The notes below the pieces were generated by a model. It ran no database searches. It saw nothing but the letters and a program-made list of their open reading frames with translations, and was not told the origin of the DNA. Both the position numbers and the translations under genes were made by a program. DNA of 64,000 nt from Parapristionchus giblindavisi (Eukaryota; Nematoda; Chromadorea; Rhabditida; Diplogasteridae), in assembly GCA_943737045.1 (NCBI GenBank), contig CALSFV010000331.1, forward strand, positions 186,001 to 250,000. Reading direction: 5' to 3'. Positions 1 through 12,076 of the stretch are shown here, in pieces. How positions within the stretch are numbered: the stretch's first letter is position 1; the number at the start of each line of letters is the position of its first letter.

Positions 1-1060
1 ATATGAGTACAAACACGAGGGGTTTTAAAAACAAAAATATTTTCGAGTCATGGTCAGGCCCATTCTTCTCAAAATAGGGGTCTATCGATTTTTTAATTTT
101 ACACTCATTCGACGCGGAATTTTTGCTCTATAATATAAGGCAAAAAAATTATGCGATTTTGTAATTTAAAATTTTAATTAATTTTAAGGTGTTTTGTGGA
201 GGTAAAAAATCAGTTTGCGATTGGATATCCGAACAGTCCTATAGCGAGTTTTTGTTGTCTAGGCATATTTGTAATTAATCAACACTAACATTGAACCTAG
301 GTCGCTCCACTTTTTTTTTGGCGAAAATCGAGTTTTCAAATTTCGAGAACCCGCCACATTTATGTTTCAAGGACCCAGCCCAAATGAATACCCATTTTGT
401 GATGGGGGCCATGGAGGTATCCACAAAAAAATTTTGAGCCAAATCGGTGAGGTCGATGTCCGGCACTACCGGGAGTCTTACTGAGCCGGTGTCTTAAACT
501 TTAAAACGCACTCTCCCTAACAGCGGAGGGGTAGCGACAGGGGGGGGGGCGGCACAAAGTTTCAAAATCATCCTAGACCATTCATATTTGGTGGTTAGAG
601 TCCCTAGGGGTGGGATACACTTCAGCCAAAAAATTGACCCGAAATATCGATTTTTGATCTACCAAAAGTGAAAAATTCAAAATGATTTTCTCCAATCGTG
701 TCATATACCATTCGAAAGAGCGTTGAAAGTTATGTAAAACTGACAAGTTTAAAAATATTTGGTTCAATAGTTTTTGAGAAAAATCAGATTTTCCGAAAAA
801 AAGCCAGATTTTATTCCTTTCGTTAAATAGCAGACTACTTTCCCACCATTTCTTGTCTCTGGGCATTTGATATCTTATGTAAAAATGAATGAACAGTTTT
901 TCAAGCTTACTTAATTCTTGCAAAATAGTGGTTGTGGATGATCAAAGTGTGGCAAACATTCAAGGAGGGGTATCAAATTGGTCGCTCTCTTTTAAGACGA
1001 AAAGCGCATCTCAAATGACGGTACCATACGGCCCTGACCATTCCTCTTTTTCATAATTTA
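1..1060. repeat. Repeat-rich stretch, no gene recognised
   Basis: No convincing exon chain on either strand. Near 50-66 the sequence ATGGTCAGGCCC occurs, and near 1034-1048 its approximate reverse complement (GGCCCTGACCAT), so the whole stretch may be one degraded element with short inverted ends. The part around 666-745 resembles a stretch inside the arms of the large foldback (about 5345-5425), which supports a repeat origin. A short G run lies at 541-549. Confidence 0.35.
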
Positions 1061-1389
1061 ATTTCCGATTGTAAATTTATGTTAGCAATTAGTCAGCGTG
1101 TGGGTGGAGGGTACATATGTGTGGTACACCTAACCTAGTTGGTGATTGATTTTGGTTAAATCCATGCGAGAGAGAGCCGGGAACAAATTGGACTTTAGAA
1201 CTTGATTTTCAATTTATGCAAAAAGGCGAAGCATATTAATCATTAAATGGAAGTCTCAACCGATGGTTATGTGGGTTATGTAGAGGAGGACACTAGTTAG
1301 TTATATGCACCAGTACCGAGAGCTCCGTTCAAAACGAAGCGAGGAACAGAAGTGTAAACACATCATACTCAAATCCAAAGGAACTTATG

Positions 1390-2266
1390 TTACAACCTAA
1401 TAATTTGAACAACAATTAAAAATAACAATTTAAACTCTTCCTCTTCGTCATCAGAGTAATTTTCATCGAAATTGATCTCGACGCATATCCATGAGTCACT
1501 TCTGTCTGGTCTGGTCTGGTCCGCAATGAAGCCGCCCGTAAAGAAGCCGTACATGATGAAGGGCTTGAACCGATCAGCACCCATGCAGAAATGAAGTTGT
1601 GAGACGAACTTCCGGTCCGGGCTTCGATGAGGGCAGAGACCTCCTTGTCCAGCTCAATGGCCAGAAGCTCCAACTGGGTGTTGCGATTGGTAGGCATCGT
1701 GCCTGAAATAGAATCCTTTTACGCGTTACGGTAGAATTGACGGTATACGGTATAAGTGGTGTATACGATAGCTTAGGTGTGATACGGTAGCTTAGGTCGG
1801 ATACGGTAGCATGGATAGCATACGGTAGTATAGAAGTGGTAGGGCCTGTACCTGTCTTGCCGTAGTAGGTGAGCGCCTCGATGTCCTTGACGCACTTGAT
1901 CCACCTGAACTCCTTGTTCATGAAGGCTAGACTCTTGCATCCTTCTCCTTGGATGTTCCTATTCCGCTTGCCCGAGCGATAGAAGGATAGAACGTCCATC
2001 TGGGAAAAACATGTCTTCTTTTCCTCGAAGTCCCACTCCACATCACTGTCTTCTCCCATGTCTTCCTTGATCGTCTCCACCTTCTCGCGCACTGCCAACT
2101 CTTCCGCCTCCGCTCCACGAAGCATCATGACGATGCGATCAACCCACATCTTCTCCGATGAGTTGAGGGAGGCACGAGTGATCTGGGAGGAGAGGGAGGG
2201 GTCGAAGGTAAGGGCGATCTGGGCAGAAACAGCCTTGGCAGACACTGAGTCAAAGTCGAACTCCAT
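1390..2266 (-). pseudogene. Unrecognised two-exon gene with an apparent frameshift
   Basis: Exon 1 (2266 down to 1852) starts with MEFDFDSVSAKA and ends in phase 1 at a GT donor. Exon 2 starts at 1702 after an AG and continues in phase (PTNRNTQLELLAIELD...). After LIEARTG the reading frame that looks coding changes by one base: the original frame runs into low-quality sequence, while the next frame carries FVSQLHFCMGADRFKPF and an acidic tail (ENYSDDEEEEF). That suggests a one-base indel, in the genome or in the assembly. I recognise no domain. Two copies of cccgtttcggcaa (2298-2325) and a TATA-like sequence (about 2328-2334) lie just upstream of the start. Alternatives are a short unseen intron or a captured transposon gene. 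Confidence 0.4.
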
Positions 2267-2404
2267 TGGAGAAGAGAGAAGAATTGAAGGGGGGCGCCCG
2301 TTTCGGCAACGCCCGTTTCGGCAAGAGTTATAAATCGGTTGAGAGAAGGTCTATGGAAACAAAAGTTGTACCATTGTTATCAGTAATGGTGTACGGTATG
2401 GTGC

Positions 2405-2800
2405 TACCGTAGCCGTCTGGAATCGTGAACTGATTTTTTAGTCGATCCATGACCCGGGGTTCATGGTTGAAAATGGCCGAAGTCGAAAAATTCATGATAC
2501 TCCGAGACCAAATACTAGTTTCCATAATATCAATAGTGAGCCAACTTTTATCTTTCTGGTTACCGTAACCCGAACTACCGTAATCAAACCGGGATTTGAA
2601 GTGCATTTGGCCATATTATTGCAGGTTACCGTAGCTAAATTACGGTAGTACGGGCTACGGTATCCAGAAAGATAAAATTTGGCTCACTATTGATATAATT
2701 GCAACTAGTATTTGATCTCGGGTCATCATGAATTTTTCGACTTTGGCCATTTTCAACCATGATCCCCGCGTCATGGGTCAACTAAAAAAATCAGTTTGAA
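2405..2800. repeat. Palindromic MITE-like element (about 0.4 kb)
   Basis: The arms at about 2418-2580 and 2640-2795 are reverse complements. Both contain the stretch around ggctcactattgat and the stretch around ttcgactttggccattttcaac. The centre holds ACGGTA/TACCGT-rich sequence. No coding capacity is seen. Ends and target duplication are not resolved. Beyond it, 2800-3290 holds AT-rich sequence and a repeat also found near 63195-63310. Confidence 0.6.
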
Positions 2801-2974
2801 AAGTTGTACTTTCAATGTGCCCTTCAAACAACCTTCAAACATATCATCACGCAATATGAAATATGTCGTTCAGTTCGTGTGATAAATCCATGTCATTCTA
2901 CCCGAACAGTCTTGTTACGAAAAAACTCGAGGATCTCAATCTTCAAGACTTTCCGGCGCTACTATATATACTTA

Positions 2975-3120
2975 TATTGACTTAGCGGCCGAAAAAACCA
3001 TACGGCACATTATTAGCTAACTTTAAAAAAATTACATTTAAAGAGCATGCATACTTCTTCTTGTATATCTATTAATACTATTATTTTAATAATATATAAA
3101 TATATATATATGTAATATAA
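2975..3120. repeat. Dispersed repeat, second copy near 63.2 kb
   Basis: The sequence from AGCGGCCGAAA through ACATTTAAAG, GCATGCATACTT and CCTATTAAT-type motifs matches 63195-63310 inside an ataxin-3 intron, in the same orientation and diverged. It is non-coding and its family is unknown. Confidence 0.5.
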
Positions 3121-3295
3121 ATCATGTTTGCTTGTTTTAAAATAGAAGGTTTCATTGGTTTCAGAGTGCCATCAGAGAGATATCTAGACGGGGCAACGGT
3201 GGCTTTAAAAACGAATGACAGTGTCTTCACTTATTCAGATCCCAATGTTTTCCGTGAGATTTTTGTTCGGAAAACTCTTAAACTTTCGAGAAAAC

Positions 3296-6200
3296 TTTCG
3301 AGAAAATCGATATTGAAATTCCGATGGTCAATTTGAAAATTTTCGGGGGGTAGTGCACAAACATTTCGTATGAGTTGGTAAGTTCATCACAGCAACACGT
3401 TTTAATCTTTCGATCTTGTCATCAACAAAATCAGCAAAAGAAAATTGCTGCAAGAGGGATCGAACCAGTAACAGTCAAAAGGCAAAGCGGATACCTTATA
3501 AAATACGAAATGTTTGTGTACTACCCCCCGAATATATTCGAATTGACCATCGGAATTTCAATATCGATTTTCTCGAAACTCAGGTCGTTTAGGCACTCCT
3601 AAAAAGAGATTCGTAATCACCATCAAAACCTTATTCTAGTCATGATATTGCCACCTCATGTGGCCAGTTTGTCAATTTCTTCGTCTTGGGCGCATATCCC
3701 TGCTCAACAATCTCGGAGACTTGTTCATCTGCTTCATTCACTTCGGAGATTGCACCCTCCACCTCAGGTATGCTTATTCGGGTCGGAAGACTATTCTCGT
3801 TTTCTACGATGTAATAAAACGATCTTATTGTCCGTATAAAATATACTTGTGTAATTGCCCTGCTACTTCTGCTAGATACAGAAATATTCTATCGATAAAC
3901 CCCTCTTTCCCTCCCTTCCCTTCTACGCGCTCTCTCTGATCTACGTACTATCTCACTTGGACTTTCTCTCTAAACATAGAAATTCATTGTAGCTCTGGCT
4001 GGCTACTCTCGTACCAAATAAACAAGTGTGCATCTGCTTCAATCTGCTTTAGAAAATAAGTTCTCGTACCAGAAAAGCAACAACTGAAATAACCAGAAAT
4101 CATGTGACGTATTATCAAAACCAATTAAAATAGTACTGAACATTGAAAAAAACGATTAGAAGCCAAAACGGAACAAAAAAAAGTTTGCAAAAAAAAACCC
4201 GCAACTGGAATCGAACCCTGCGAAATCTTTTGAACAGTTTTATATAACTTTCGATGCTCTTTCGAATGGTATATGACATGATTGGAAAAAATCATTTTTA
4301 TTTTTTTTCACTTATAGAGCAGCTGAAATATTCCTGTTTCATCACTGTCATTCTTTTTTGGACTATGATATAAACAAAATGAATAGTAGATAAAAAAGAG
4401 GTCATGAAGACACATTTTCTTTATCTCTTTATTTTCTCGATTTTTTCCGTATTTCTCTAAACAACAAATCAAGAAATATTGTTCGAGAACTTAATCTCGA
4501 ATTTTTTTCTCGCACACCACTGTTTCGCACGTCAGCATTAACTTCAGGTATCATTTTCCAATCTCGTAAGCTATCTGTTCACAATTCAGCTTCCTTCACT
4601 GAATTCATCTCTGAATATAACTTCACGTCTTGGATTCTTTTATTTTGACTCGACGGGCTTACTTTCTTCGAGAAAAAATCAAAGAATACAGTACAGATCA
4701 AAGGAGTGGAAATCAACAATCTGACGACATACAATTTCACGAGCATAACTGTTACGGTACATATTCTGAACTTCGAAACTTATGAACTTTTCATTTGACT
4801 GTTCGACAAGTATTGTCATTATTCTCAAAAAAGGACCCATCCGATCTCGGAAATTATTGATTTTTTTTTAAATTTCAATTTCAGCCGTCGAAGTTGGATC
4901 TATTATACACTGCTACAGTGACTTTGCATATTTCGAATCACTTAGGAATTGCTGATTCCATCATACACGGGGACCCCCATCACTTTGGTAGATATTTTAC
5001 TTCACATCTCACAAGGGCCTGATCTCTACTCACAAGGGAATGATCTCGCGGAAGCCAATTAGGTTAAAATTTTGCGCAAAGATAGCTTACGAGATTGGAA
5101 AATGATACCTGAAGTTAATGCTGACGTGCGAAACAGTGGTGTGCGAGAAAAAAATTCGAGATTAAGTTCTCGAACAATATTTCTAGATTTGTTGTTTCGA
5201 GAAATACGGAAAAAATCGAGAAAATAAAGAGATAAAGAAAATGTGTCTTCATGACCTCTTTTTTATCTACTATTCATTTTGTTTATATCATAGTCCAAAA
5301 AAGAATGACAGTGATGAAACAGGAATATTTCAGCTGCTCTATAAGTGAAAAAAAATAAAAATGATTTTTTCCAATCATGTCATATACCATTCGAAAGAGC
5401 ATCGAAAGTTATATAAAACTGTTCAAAAGATTTCGCAGGGTTCGATTCCAGTTGCGGGTTTTTTTTTGCAAACTTTTTTTTGTTCCGTTTTGGCTTCTAA
5501 TCGTTTTTTTCAATGTTCAGTACTATTTTAATTGGTTTTGATAATACGTCACATGATTTCTGGTTATTTCAGTTGTTGCTTTTCTGGTACGAGAACTTAT
5601 TTTCTAAAGCAGATTGAAGCAGATGCACACTTGTTTATTTGGTACGAGAGTAGCCAGCCAGAGCTACAATGAATTTCTATGTTTAGAGAGAAAGTCCAAG
5701 TGAGATAGTACGTAGATCAGAGAGAGCGCGTAGAAGGGAAGGGAGGGAAAGAGGGGTTTATCGATAGAATATTTCTGTATCTAGCAGAAGTAGCAGGGCA
5801 ATTACACAAGTATATTTTATACGGACAATAAGATCGTTTTATTACATCGTAGAAAACGAGAATAGTTTTCCGACCCGAATAAGCATACCTGAGGTGGAGG
5901 GTGCAATCTCCGAAGTGAATGAAGCAGATGAACAAGTCTCCGAGATTGTTGAGCAGGGATATGCGCCCAAGACGAAGAAATTGACAAACTGGCCACATGA
6001 GGTGGCAATATCATGACTAGAATAAGGTTTTGATGGTGATTACGAATCTCTTTTTAGGAGTGCCTAAACGACCTGAGTTTCGAGAAAATCGATATTGAAA
6101 TTCCGATGGTCAATTCGAATATATTCGGGGGGTAGTACACAAACATTTCGTATTTTATAAGGTATCCGCTTTGCCTTTTGACTGTTACTGGTTCGATCCC

Positions 6201-6363
6201 TCTTGCAGCAATTTTCTTTTGCTGATTTTGTTGATGACAAGATCGAAAGATTAAAACGTGTTGCTGTGATGAACTTACCAACTCATACGAAATGTTTGTG
6301 CACTACCCCCCGAAAATTTTCGAATTGACCATCGGAATTTCAATATCGATTTTCTCGAAACTC
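3296..6363. mobile_element. Large foldback element with 1.28-kb inverted arms
   Basis: Left arm about 3296-4577 and right arm about 5083-6363 are reverse complements with very few differences: 3642-3939 mirrors 5717-6014 with one base change noticed (near 3790). The spacer of about 500 bp (4578-5082) is not repeated. Within each arm the outer part holds a smaller hairpin: the stretch around accatcggaatttcaatatcg recurs inverted 200 bp inwards. Each arm also carries a tRNA-like box B (GGTTCGATCC). Short open frames in the arms look non-coding. The near identity of the arms suggests recent formation or gene conversion. It could be a Foldback/hairpin transposon or an inverted duplication of a composite repeat. 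Confidence 0.75.
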
Positions 6364-6929
6364 AGGTCGTCTAGGCACTCCTAAAAAGAGATTCGTAATC
6401 ACCATTGAAAACTTATTCTAGTCATGATATTGCCATCTCATATAGCCTGGACAAGCCGACAGAGTTCCCTTGTGAGAAAATAAGAGCATTGAACTTCTAT
6501 TTGGTAATTTGCTATCAATAAGACAATGCCATAATAAGACTACTATAAATCTATTTTAAATTTTTGCAAAAAAATAATACTTTTTTAAAAATTCTCGAAA
6601 AAAAATCGTGAAATTTCTCGATGAGCAATTTTCTCGGAAAAAAAGTCGAGAAATTGGGAAATTCGAGAAATCGAAAAACGAGAAATGCATACCCTGGTGC
6701 AAAAGCCGAGTTGGAAAATCGATCTAAAGTTAGAAGCTAGGCTCATTGTCAGGTATAAATGAATTTTTTTTATCATGAAGAGACCAAGTGGTGTTGCGGC
6801 CTTGTGGCAAGGAGTTGACATTTTCTAATACGGGCCTGCCCTCCCCCCCCCTATGCTAAATTTTATCCGGGTTTCCGCTAACTGAGATCATTCCCTTGTC
6901 GGTGCATAACTAATGTGTATATCACGCGT

Positions 6930-8532
6930 GTCGCTGAAGAATCGAGTAAAATCCTTGGGTGTTTGGCACATTTTTTTACCCCCACATATTAATGCATTTT
7001 TTGGTAGTCCATAGGGTCCCTAACAACATGGCTCGAGATTTTTTTCATGTCTTCATTTTCAACGTCGAGAGACGACGTCAAACTTTTCGGAGGCCAAAAT
7101 CTGCCGATTTTGGAGCTCTGTAGCTCTTCGAGGTGTGGTTTTGGTATCGAGTCGTCAGCAGAAGGATTTCCTGGAATGTCAAGGAGAATGCACCTGCATC
7201 ATTGGCCGATCGATATTTTTATTAGTATTTTTGCAAATCGATTTTGTTGTATAGTTTTCGTAAAAATATATGGGCCGAAAGTTTTCAATAGCACATTCGA
7301 CAGAGCTCGATGAGAGGATTTCAATGGTATGCTGAACGTATACTTTATCTATATGCGCTCAAAAGTTATGAGCGTTTCAATATTTTTTGATCGAGAAATT
7401 CGTGTGAATTTCTGCACAATACATCCGGATTGGTTGGTCAACTCATCTATCAACTATTAAACCAAGTGTGTGTTGTGTAGTGGATAAGGTGTCGGCATTA
7501 GCTTTTGACTGTCAGGGGTTCGATCCCCCTCGCCGCGGTTTTCTTTTGCTGATTTTTTTAAATTTCTAAATGTTTTCGATAAAGCTCTGTCAGAGGTTCA
7601 GAGGTTTTTTTTCACCATGGTTCCAATTGTATCCGAAGAGCACTGGGACGAAGTCGAGTGATCGACCAGTGGATTGACCAGGAAAAGAAGAGCTGTGGAG
7701 GAGTCGAAGGACTCGGAGATGGACGACGACGTCTTCGAGGAGGGAGAGGACGAGGATGAGGCGATTCTAGGAAAACCCGAAGATGACTTCATTAGGATGG
7801 TAGTCGAGAAAGAGTGTTATGATATATTTTTGTGAATGTTACTCCTCTTTGTTGTCTTGTTGTAATTTGCATTCATGGTGAGCAATATTCATCGATTGGT
7901 TATGAATTAAGAATTAAATTATAGAAATGAATACTAGAAAATGATCAATAATAACTTGGAGATTTATTAGAGCAAGAGTAAACCCAATTAAAATGAGCGA
8001 ATTGTTCACAGGAGGCACATGAGTGGGTAGATCACTGACTGCGTCACTCTCCTCTCGTGCGATCGCATGCAATTAAAACCTTGAAATGCTCATAACTTTC
8101 GAGCGCATATAGATAAAGTATACGTTCAGCATACCATTGAAATTCTCTCATCAAGCTCTGTCGAATGAGCTATTGAAAACTTTCGGCCCATATATTTTTA
8201 CGAAAACTATACAACAAAATCGATTTGCAAAAATACTAATAAAAATATCGATCGGCCAATGATGCAGGTGCATTCTCCTTGACATTCCAGGAAATTCTTC
8301 TGCCGACGACTCGATACCAAAACCACACCCCGAAGAGCTGCATAGCTCCAAAGTCGGCCGATTTTGGCCTCCGAAAAGTTTGACGTCGTCTCTCGACGGG
8401 TTGAAAATGAAGATATGAAAAAAAGCTCGAGCCATGTTGTTAGGGACCCTATGGACTACCAAAAAACGACCTCTGCTCATTTTCGACTTTTTCAATGTGC
8501 CACCGTTTATTCGATTCTTACGCGACACGCGT
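6930..8532. mobile_element. Second foldback element (about 450-bp arms)
   Basis: The left arm (about 6930-7383) and right arm (about 8083-8532) are inverted copies sharing ATCACGCGTGTCGC at the outer ends and stretches such as gacgacgtcaaacttttcgg. The 0.7-kb centre holds a tRNA-like segment and a short acidic open frame (about 7690-7835, EMDDDVFEEGEDEDEA) that has no clean start. The arms are more diverged than those of the neighbouring 3-kb foldback. The acidic frame may be a captured exon fragment. Confidence 0.65.
7466..7556 (+). repeat. tRNA-derived SINE-like head
   Basis: It contains a box A-like TAGTGGATAAGG and, 38 bases on, a perfect T-arm (AGGGG-TTCGATC-CCCCT) with box B GGTTCGATCCC. 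The acceptor ends do not pair, so this is not a functional tRNA. The tail ttttcttttgctgattttt also follows the tRNA-like piece inside the large foldback arms (near 3425-3450 and 6210-6230), so these belong to one SINE-like family. Confidence 0.5.
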
Positions 8533-8640
8533 GATATACCATTTTGAATTTCAATCTTGCGAAATATAATTTTTACTGTAAAAGATCTAAACTAATATTG
8601 TTTCTAATTTAATTTCATAACTAACAATAACTAATTTCAG

Positions 8641-10155
8641 CCTACTGTGACGTGACAAAATTTGTCGATGTATGTGATAATGCAACTTTTGTTTGCGTGA
8701 AACTGTTTAAGAACAACGGAAATAGTGTCAAGAGAATCTACGATGATCCTAACCCAATATGCACGAAGAGAATTTGGTGACCGTTTTTGAATGTTAAAAA
8801 ATTCCCATGATTTAAAAAAAGTTTTTTTTTCTCATTTTGCCTCCTCCGAAGAGACTTGATTAATTTAAGGAAAAAGTTGAATAAAGAGCGCCATTACTAT
8901 TTAATGGATAGTATATCATGTAAAGATGGTCGTTGGCGATTTGAAAACGGAACAGTTTATGCCCCATTTCATCCAGTCAAGTTTATGTGCGCAAATAAGC
9001 CAGGTTTAGTACATTTCCTACTTTTTCTAAATTGAAAATTAATTAAATTAATGGATTTTTTGCTAAGATAGATGTGAAGAAAGCAGGCTAACGAGATTAC
9101 CAGGGTTGTGCGAAAATTTTTCCGGTATTCCGACCTGTTTGGGAAATTTTCCGAGAAAAAAAACCGGAAAACCGGAAACAATTAAATGCTGTACAAAGTA
9201 AAAAAATACATATCAAAACAACATTTGAAAATTTTTTAGTCATTTATATCTGACCGTTCTTAGTCCTGACCCGTGATACGCTAATAATGATCGACAATCA
9301 CGTATATAGATGTGTTGTTGTTCCTTATGCATCGTTTCATTTGCCTTACGCGCTTACGCCGTCACATTAAAAAAACGTTATATTTGGCTTACGCGCGCGT
9401 CAGCGTAAATTTTGGAATGCATCGGGTCCCAAGTGGAAAACCCTGAATTACAATGGGGATACGGTAAGAAGCTACCGTACCATCGATCAATACTGATTGA
9501 CTACCGTAACCTTTTACTGTAATTTCATGGACCATCAGTGTTTTCCACTTGAGAGACAACACACTCGAAAATGTACGTCTATTTTTCCGGTATTTTATAC
9601 CGAAAAAAAAAAGTTTTCCGAAATATATTTTTCACGCAACCCAGGAGATTACTGTGGCATTTTGCGTCAAGTCGTTGCTTTTAACAGTTTATCGACCTTT
9701 ATCAAGCACAGAACCATAGGGGAGGGAATGGTTGCCACTAAACGACTGATTGGTCTGGGCGTGCTGAGGTCCCATACAAGGGGTATTTCTATCTTAAATA
9801 ATTCATCGCTCATCTTCTTGTGATCAGCTACTGAAGACATTATTGAAAATCAAAGCCGCTACACTTGATCCTTTTCGAATAGTGAATCATGAAAGAGAAT
9901 TCAGAAAATAGATATAGATAACCCACGAAGTCCTCGCTCAATACTTCGTCAGCAATTGCTTGATGCTTTTATATTTGATTAATTTTTTTTTATTTTTAGA
10001 AATATTGATTGATTTCAGAATACAAGGAAGAAGAGAAATTTATCGTACACGAAGATGGTTTCGAGGACGATCCTGGCGATGATGAGGAGTCTTCGTCTAC
10101 CGACCTATCGTACTCTACCGTACTCATTGGATTCCTCATCTTTATCACAAACTGA
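8641..10155 (+). CDS. Cysteine-rich surface protein with GPI-like tail (5' end not found)
   Basis: Three exons join in phase: 8641-8776, 8870-9003 and 10019-10155. The order is a Cys-rich segment (YCDVTKFVDVCDNATFVC), then ISCKDGRWRFENGTVY... ending FMCANKP, then an acidic linker (FEDDPGDDEESSS) and a hydrophobic end (STVLIGFLIFITN, stop). Such an end is typical of a GPI-anchor signal.

The first exon resembles the third exon of each module in the large gene at 19-27 kb (CN...C......C), so the two may be distant relatives. No signal-peptide exon was found; upstream is foldback repeat, so the gene may be truncated or its first exons lie farther away. The last intron holds a hAT-like MITE. I cannot name a function. 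Confidence 0.55.
9101..9644. mobile_element. hAT-like non-autonomous element, 8-bp TSD
   Basis: The ends are CAGGGTTGTGCG and CGCAACCCAG. The flanking 8 bp GAGATTAC is exactly repeated on both sides (9093-9100 and 9645-9652). No transposase. The inner part is rich in TTTTCCGG/CCGGAAAA. It is one of three elements here with CAGGG ends. Confidence 0.8.
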
Positions 10156-10490
10156 CTTTCCATAAGTGTTGTGTATTGAGGCACAACTCCTCGTAGTATG
10201 AAGATAATTTATTGGAGAGGGAGAACAGAACTGGGGAAGACAACAATAATGAATCAAGATGATTCCAACCACACGTCATTACGGGGCATTTTCATATCGT
10301 AGGGAAATGTGAGAATTCAAATAGGTAGTTGACGCTATGTAGGTCAGACTATAATAACACAACAATAAGTATGCTTCTATTGGGAAAACAGTCATATCAC
10401 ATAATACACAACAAAGTTATCTATGAATGTGTTCTTGTGGTTCTATAAGGTGCATGCATAACGCTCGTTTTTTTTTCGTCTCGATTTCAG

Positions 10491-12076
10491 TCGCCTCGTT
10501 CTTGCACTGTTGTTATTAAAGGTGGAGTCCGAGCAAGATTTTAGTGAAAATACTGTAAGTACAGAAAGATAGCAAAAGTTATTCTACATACCATACATAA
10601 ATTGTTTTATGCTAATTCAGCTTATTGAGGAATCATGAATGAATCATGCTTGCTTGATCTGCAATCAAGCAAAGACTCGAAATTTTGAAAATATGAAAGT
10701 TCAGCAATAGGTTTCGAACCCACGATGTTACGCTTACTTTTGAGCACTTTTACCACTGCGTTACGGGATTGATGAATGGTCTTGCTAATTGCTTGCATAT
10801 CACTTGTTCCTTGCATAATCGATATGCTATGCATTTGCATAGACATTCACGAGCCTCCATCTTAAAACCTCCATCCTGTTTGCACTAGAGAGGGGGTCAC
10901 TCGAGTATATCCTGCGGTTGTTCTCGGTTTAGATCCCGCGTGTCCACCCAGCGAGAATGCCGCACAATTTTGTGCCCGTCAGAATTCACATTTACAATGT
11001 GATGCTGTTCCTCTTCATCTCCAGCTTGAAACCACTCGACATCCAAAATCGGAGAGGGAGAGGGAGGGAAATGGATTGGAAGTCATGGATACGATATGGA
11101 ATGGTTCCAAGCAACAAAAGAAAGAAGAAGAAGGAGACGTTAGTATTCATTCATTCATTCAATCAATGTATTCTCCTCTATTGATTGTTATTGTATTCAT
11201 ATCAATCAATGAATCAACATCATCATCATCATCATCATCATCAGATATAGTATGTGTATTCAATACATCACTTCCACCCTATCAGGTACTTTCTTCCTCT
11301 ATCTCCTTCTGAGTATATGATATGATCAGCCTAATATCTATCTATGTCCATCAATCTCTTCATGTTGTGTCACTCGACTGCAACCAGCATGTTGTGATAA
11401 AGATATCACATCCAAGCATTTGTAAGTGCTCCATCTATTCCATGATATGTAATAGGATATGATGAGGAAAATATTGGCTTAAAAAATTTTCCTTCATGTA
11501 TTTTTGAAAAAAACCCCGTTTTCCGGATTAATTTATTGGTACAAGATAAGTTTATAAGATGAAGATAATTTTAGAATAGAACAATCAATTCCATTTCTTA
11601 TTCTTCTATTTGTCTTTCTTTCTACTTCTGGTCTGATCTCATGGTACTTCAATGACGAAGACATACAAGAAGAAGAGAATAATCATATGTATATTAAGAA
11701 AACAACCATTAAGAAGTACTGTAGATCGATAGAATATATTGATTGATCGATTTATTCGTTACAGTATTCTCTTCCCTAAATCAGACGATGAAGACGTAGT
11801 AGATGATCCTATATTTGGAAAGATAATGAAAGAGAATGCATCTAGGTAATTGCCTTAAAAGCATAACCAGAACTAATTTGAAACTCTCCACTCTGGCAAA
11901 GCTCTCTCACTTTCTTTGTAAACGGGAGAGCACTGTCAGAGCGGAGAGTGAAATTATCATCTGTAGGTATGACTTTAATATATCTATTATTGATCTATTC
12001 ATATTGTAGATATTGTCAGTTGGATAAGAGGACAGTTAATATCGGATATCTATCTGATGACAAGAAAGAAGAATAA
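10491..12076 (+). CDS. Predicted small membrane protein, partly resolved
   Basis: 10491-10554 encodes a signal-peptide-like stretch (RLVLALLLLKVESEQ) ending at a good donor. A second chain joins perfectly by phase: 11251-11285, 11388-11421, 11575-11720, 11785-11845, 12010-12076. It reads MCIQYITSTLSACCDKD, then a hydrophobic segment (IPFLILLFVFLSTSGLIS), then an acidic/basic tail ending in DDKKEE. The linking exon or exons (phase 0 to 2) and the start codon were not found, so the two parts may even be separate genes. A CCD motif just before a membrane segment is seen in three-finger/ET-type nematode surface proteins, but too little is left for a family call. Between 10600 and 11070 lie a tRNA-like repeat and a mariner fragment. 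Confidence 0.45.
10690..10775 (-). repeat. tRNA-derived repeat
   Basis: On the minus strand a box A-like CGCAGTGGTAAAAGTG is followed by box B GGTTCGAAACC. Acceptor pairing is absent. Probably a decayed SINE head. Confidence 0.4.
10915..11060 (+). mobile_element. Fragment of a mariner transposase gene
   Basis: The sequence AATTCACATTTACAATGTGATG...CTTGAAACC matches, with divergence, the region just inside the 5' end of the mariner at 33.8-35.1 kb (reverse strand near 34840-34900). Only this N-terminal part is present. Confidence 0.5.
11873..11955. repeat. MITE family 1 (CTCTCCGCTCTG palindrome)
   Basis: An imperfect palindrome: GAAACTCTCCACTCTGGCAAAGC ... GAGAGCACTGTCAGAGCGGAGAGTG. The same about 80-bp unit recurs near 21820-21895, 22790-22868, 28155-28240, 31865-31930, 32240-32325, 37195-37265, 40858-40935, 41665-41725, 45625-45712, 47530-47612 and 61235-61312, always in introns or between genes. 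Ends are variable. Confidence 0.6.

Noticed and set aside
7466..7540. Possible functional tRNA gene
   Set aside because: The T-arm is perfect but the acceptor stem does not pair and the anticodon stem is poor.
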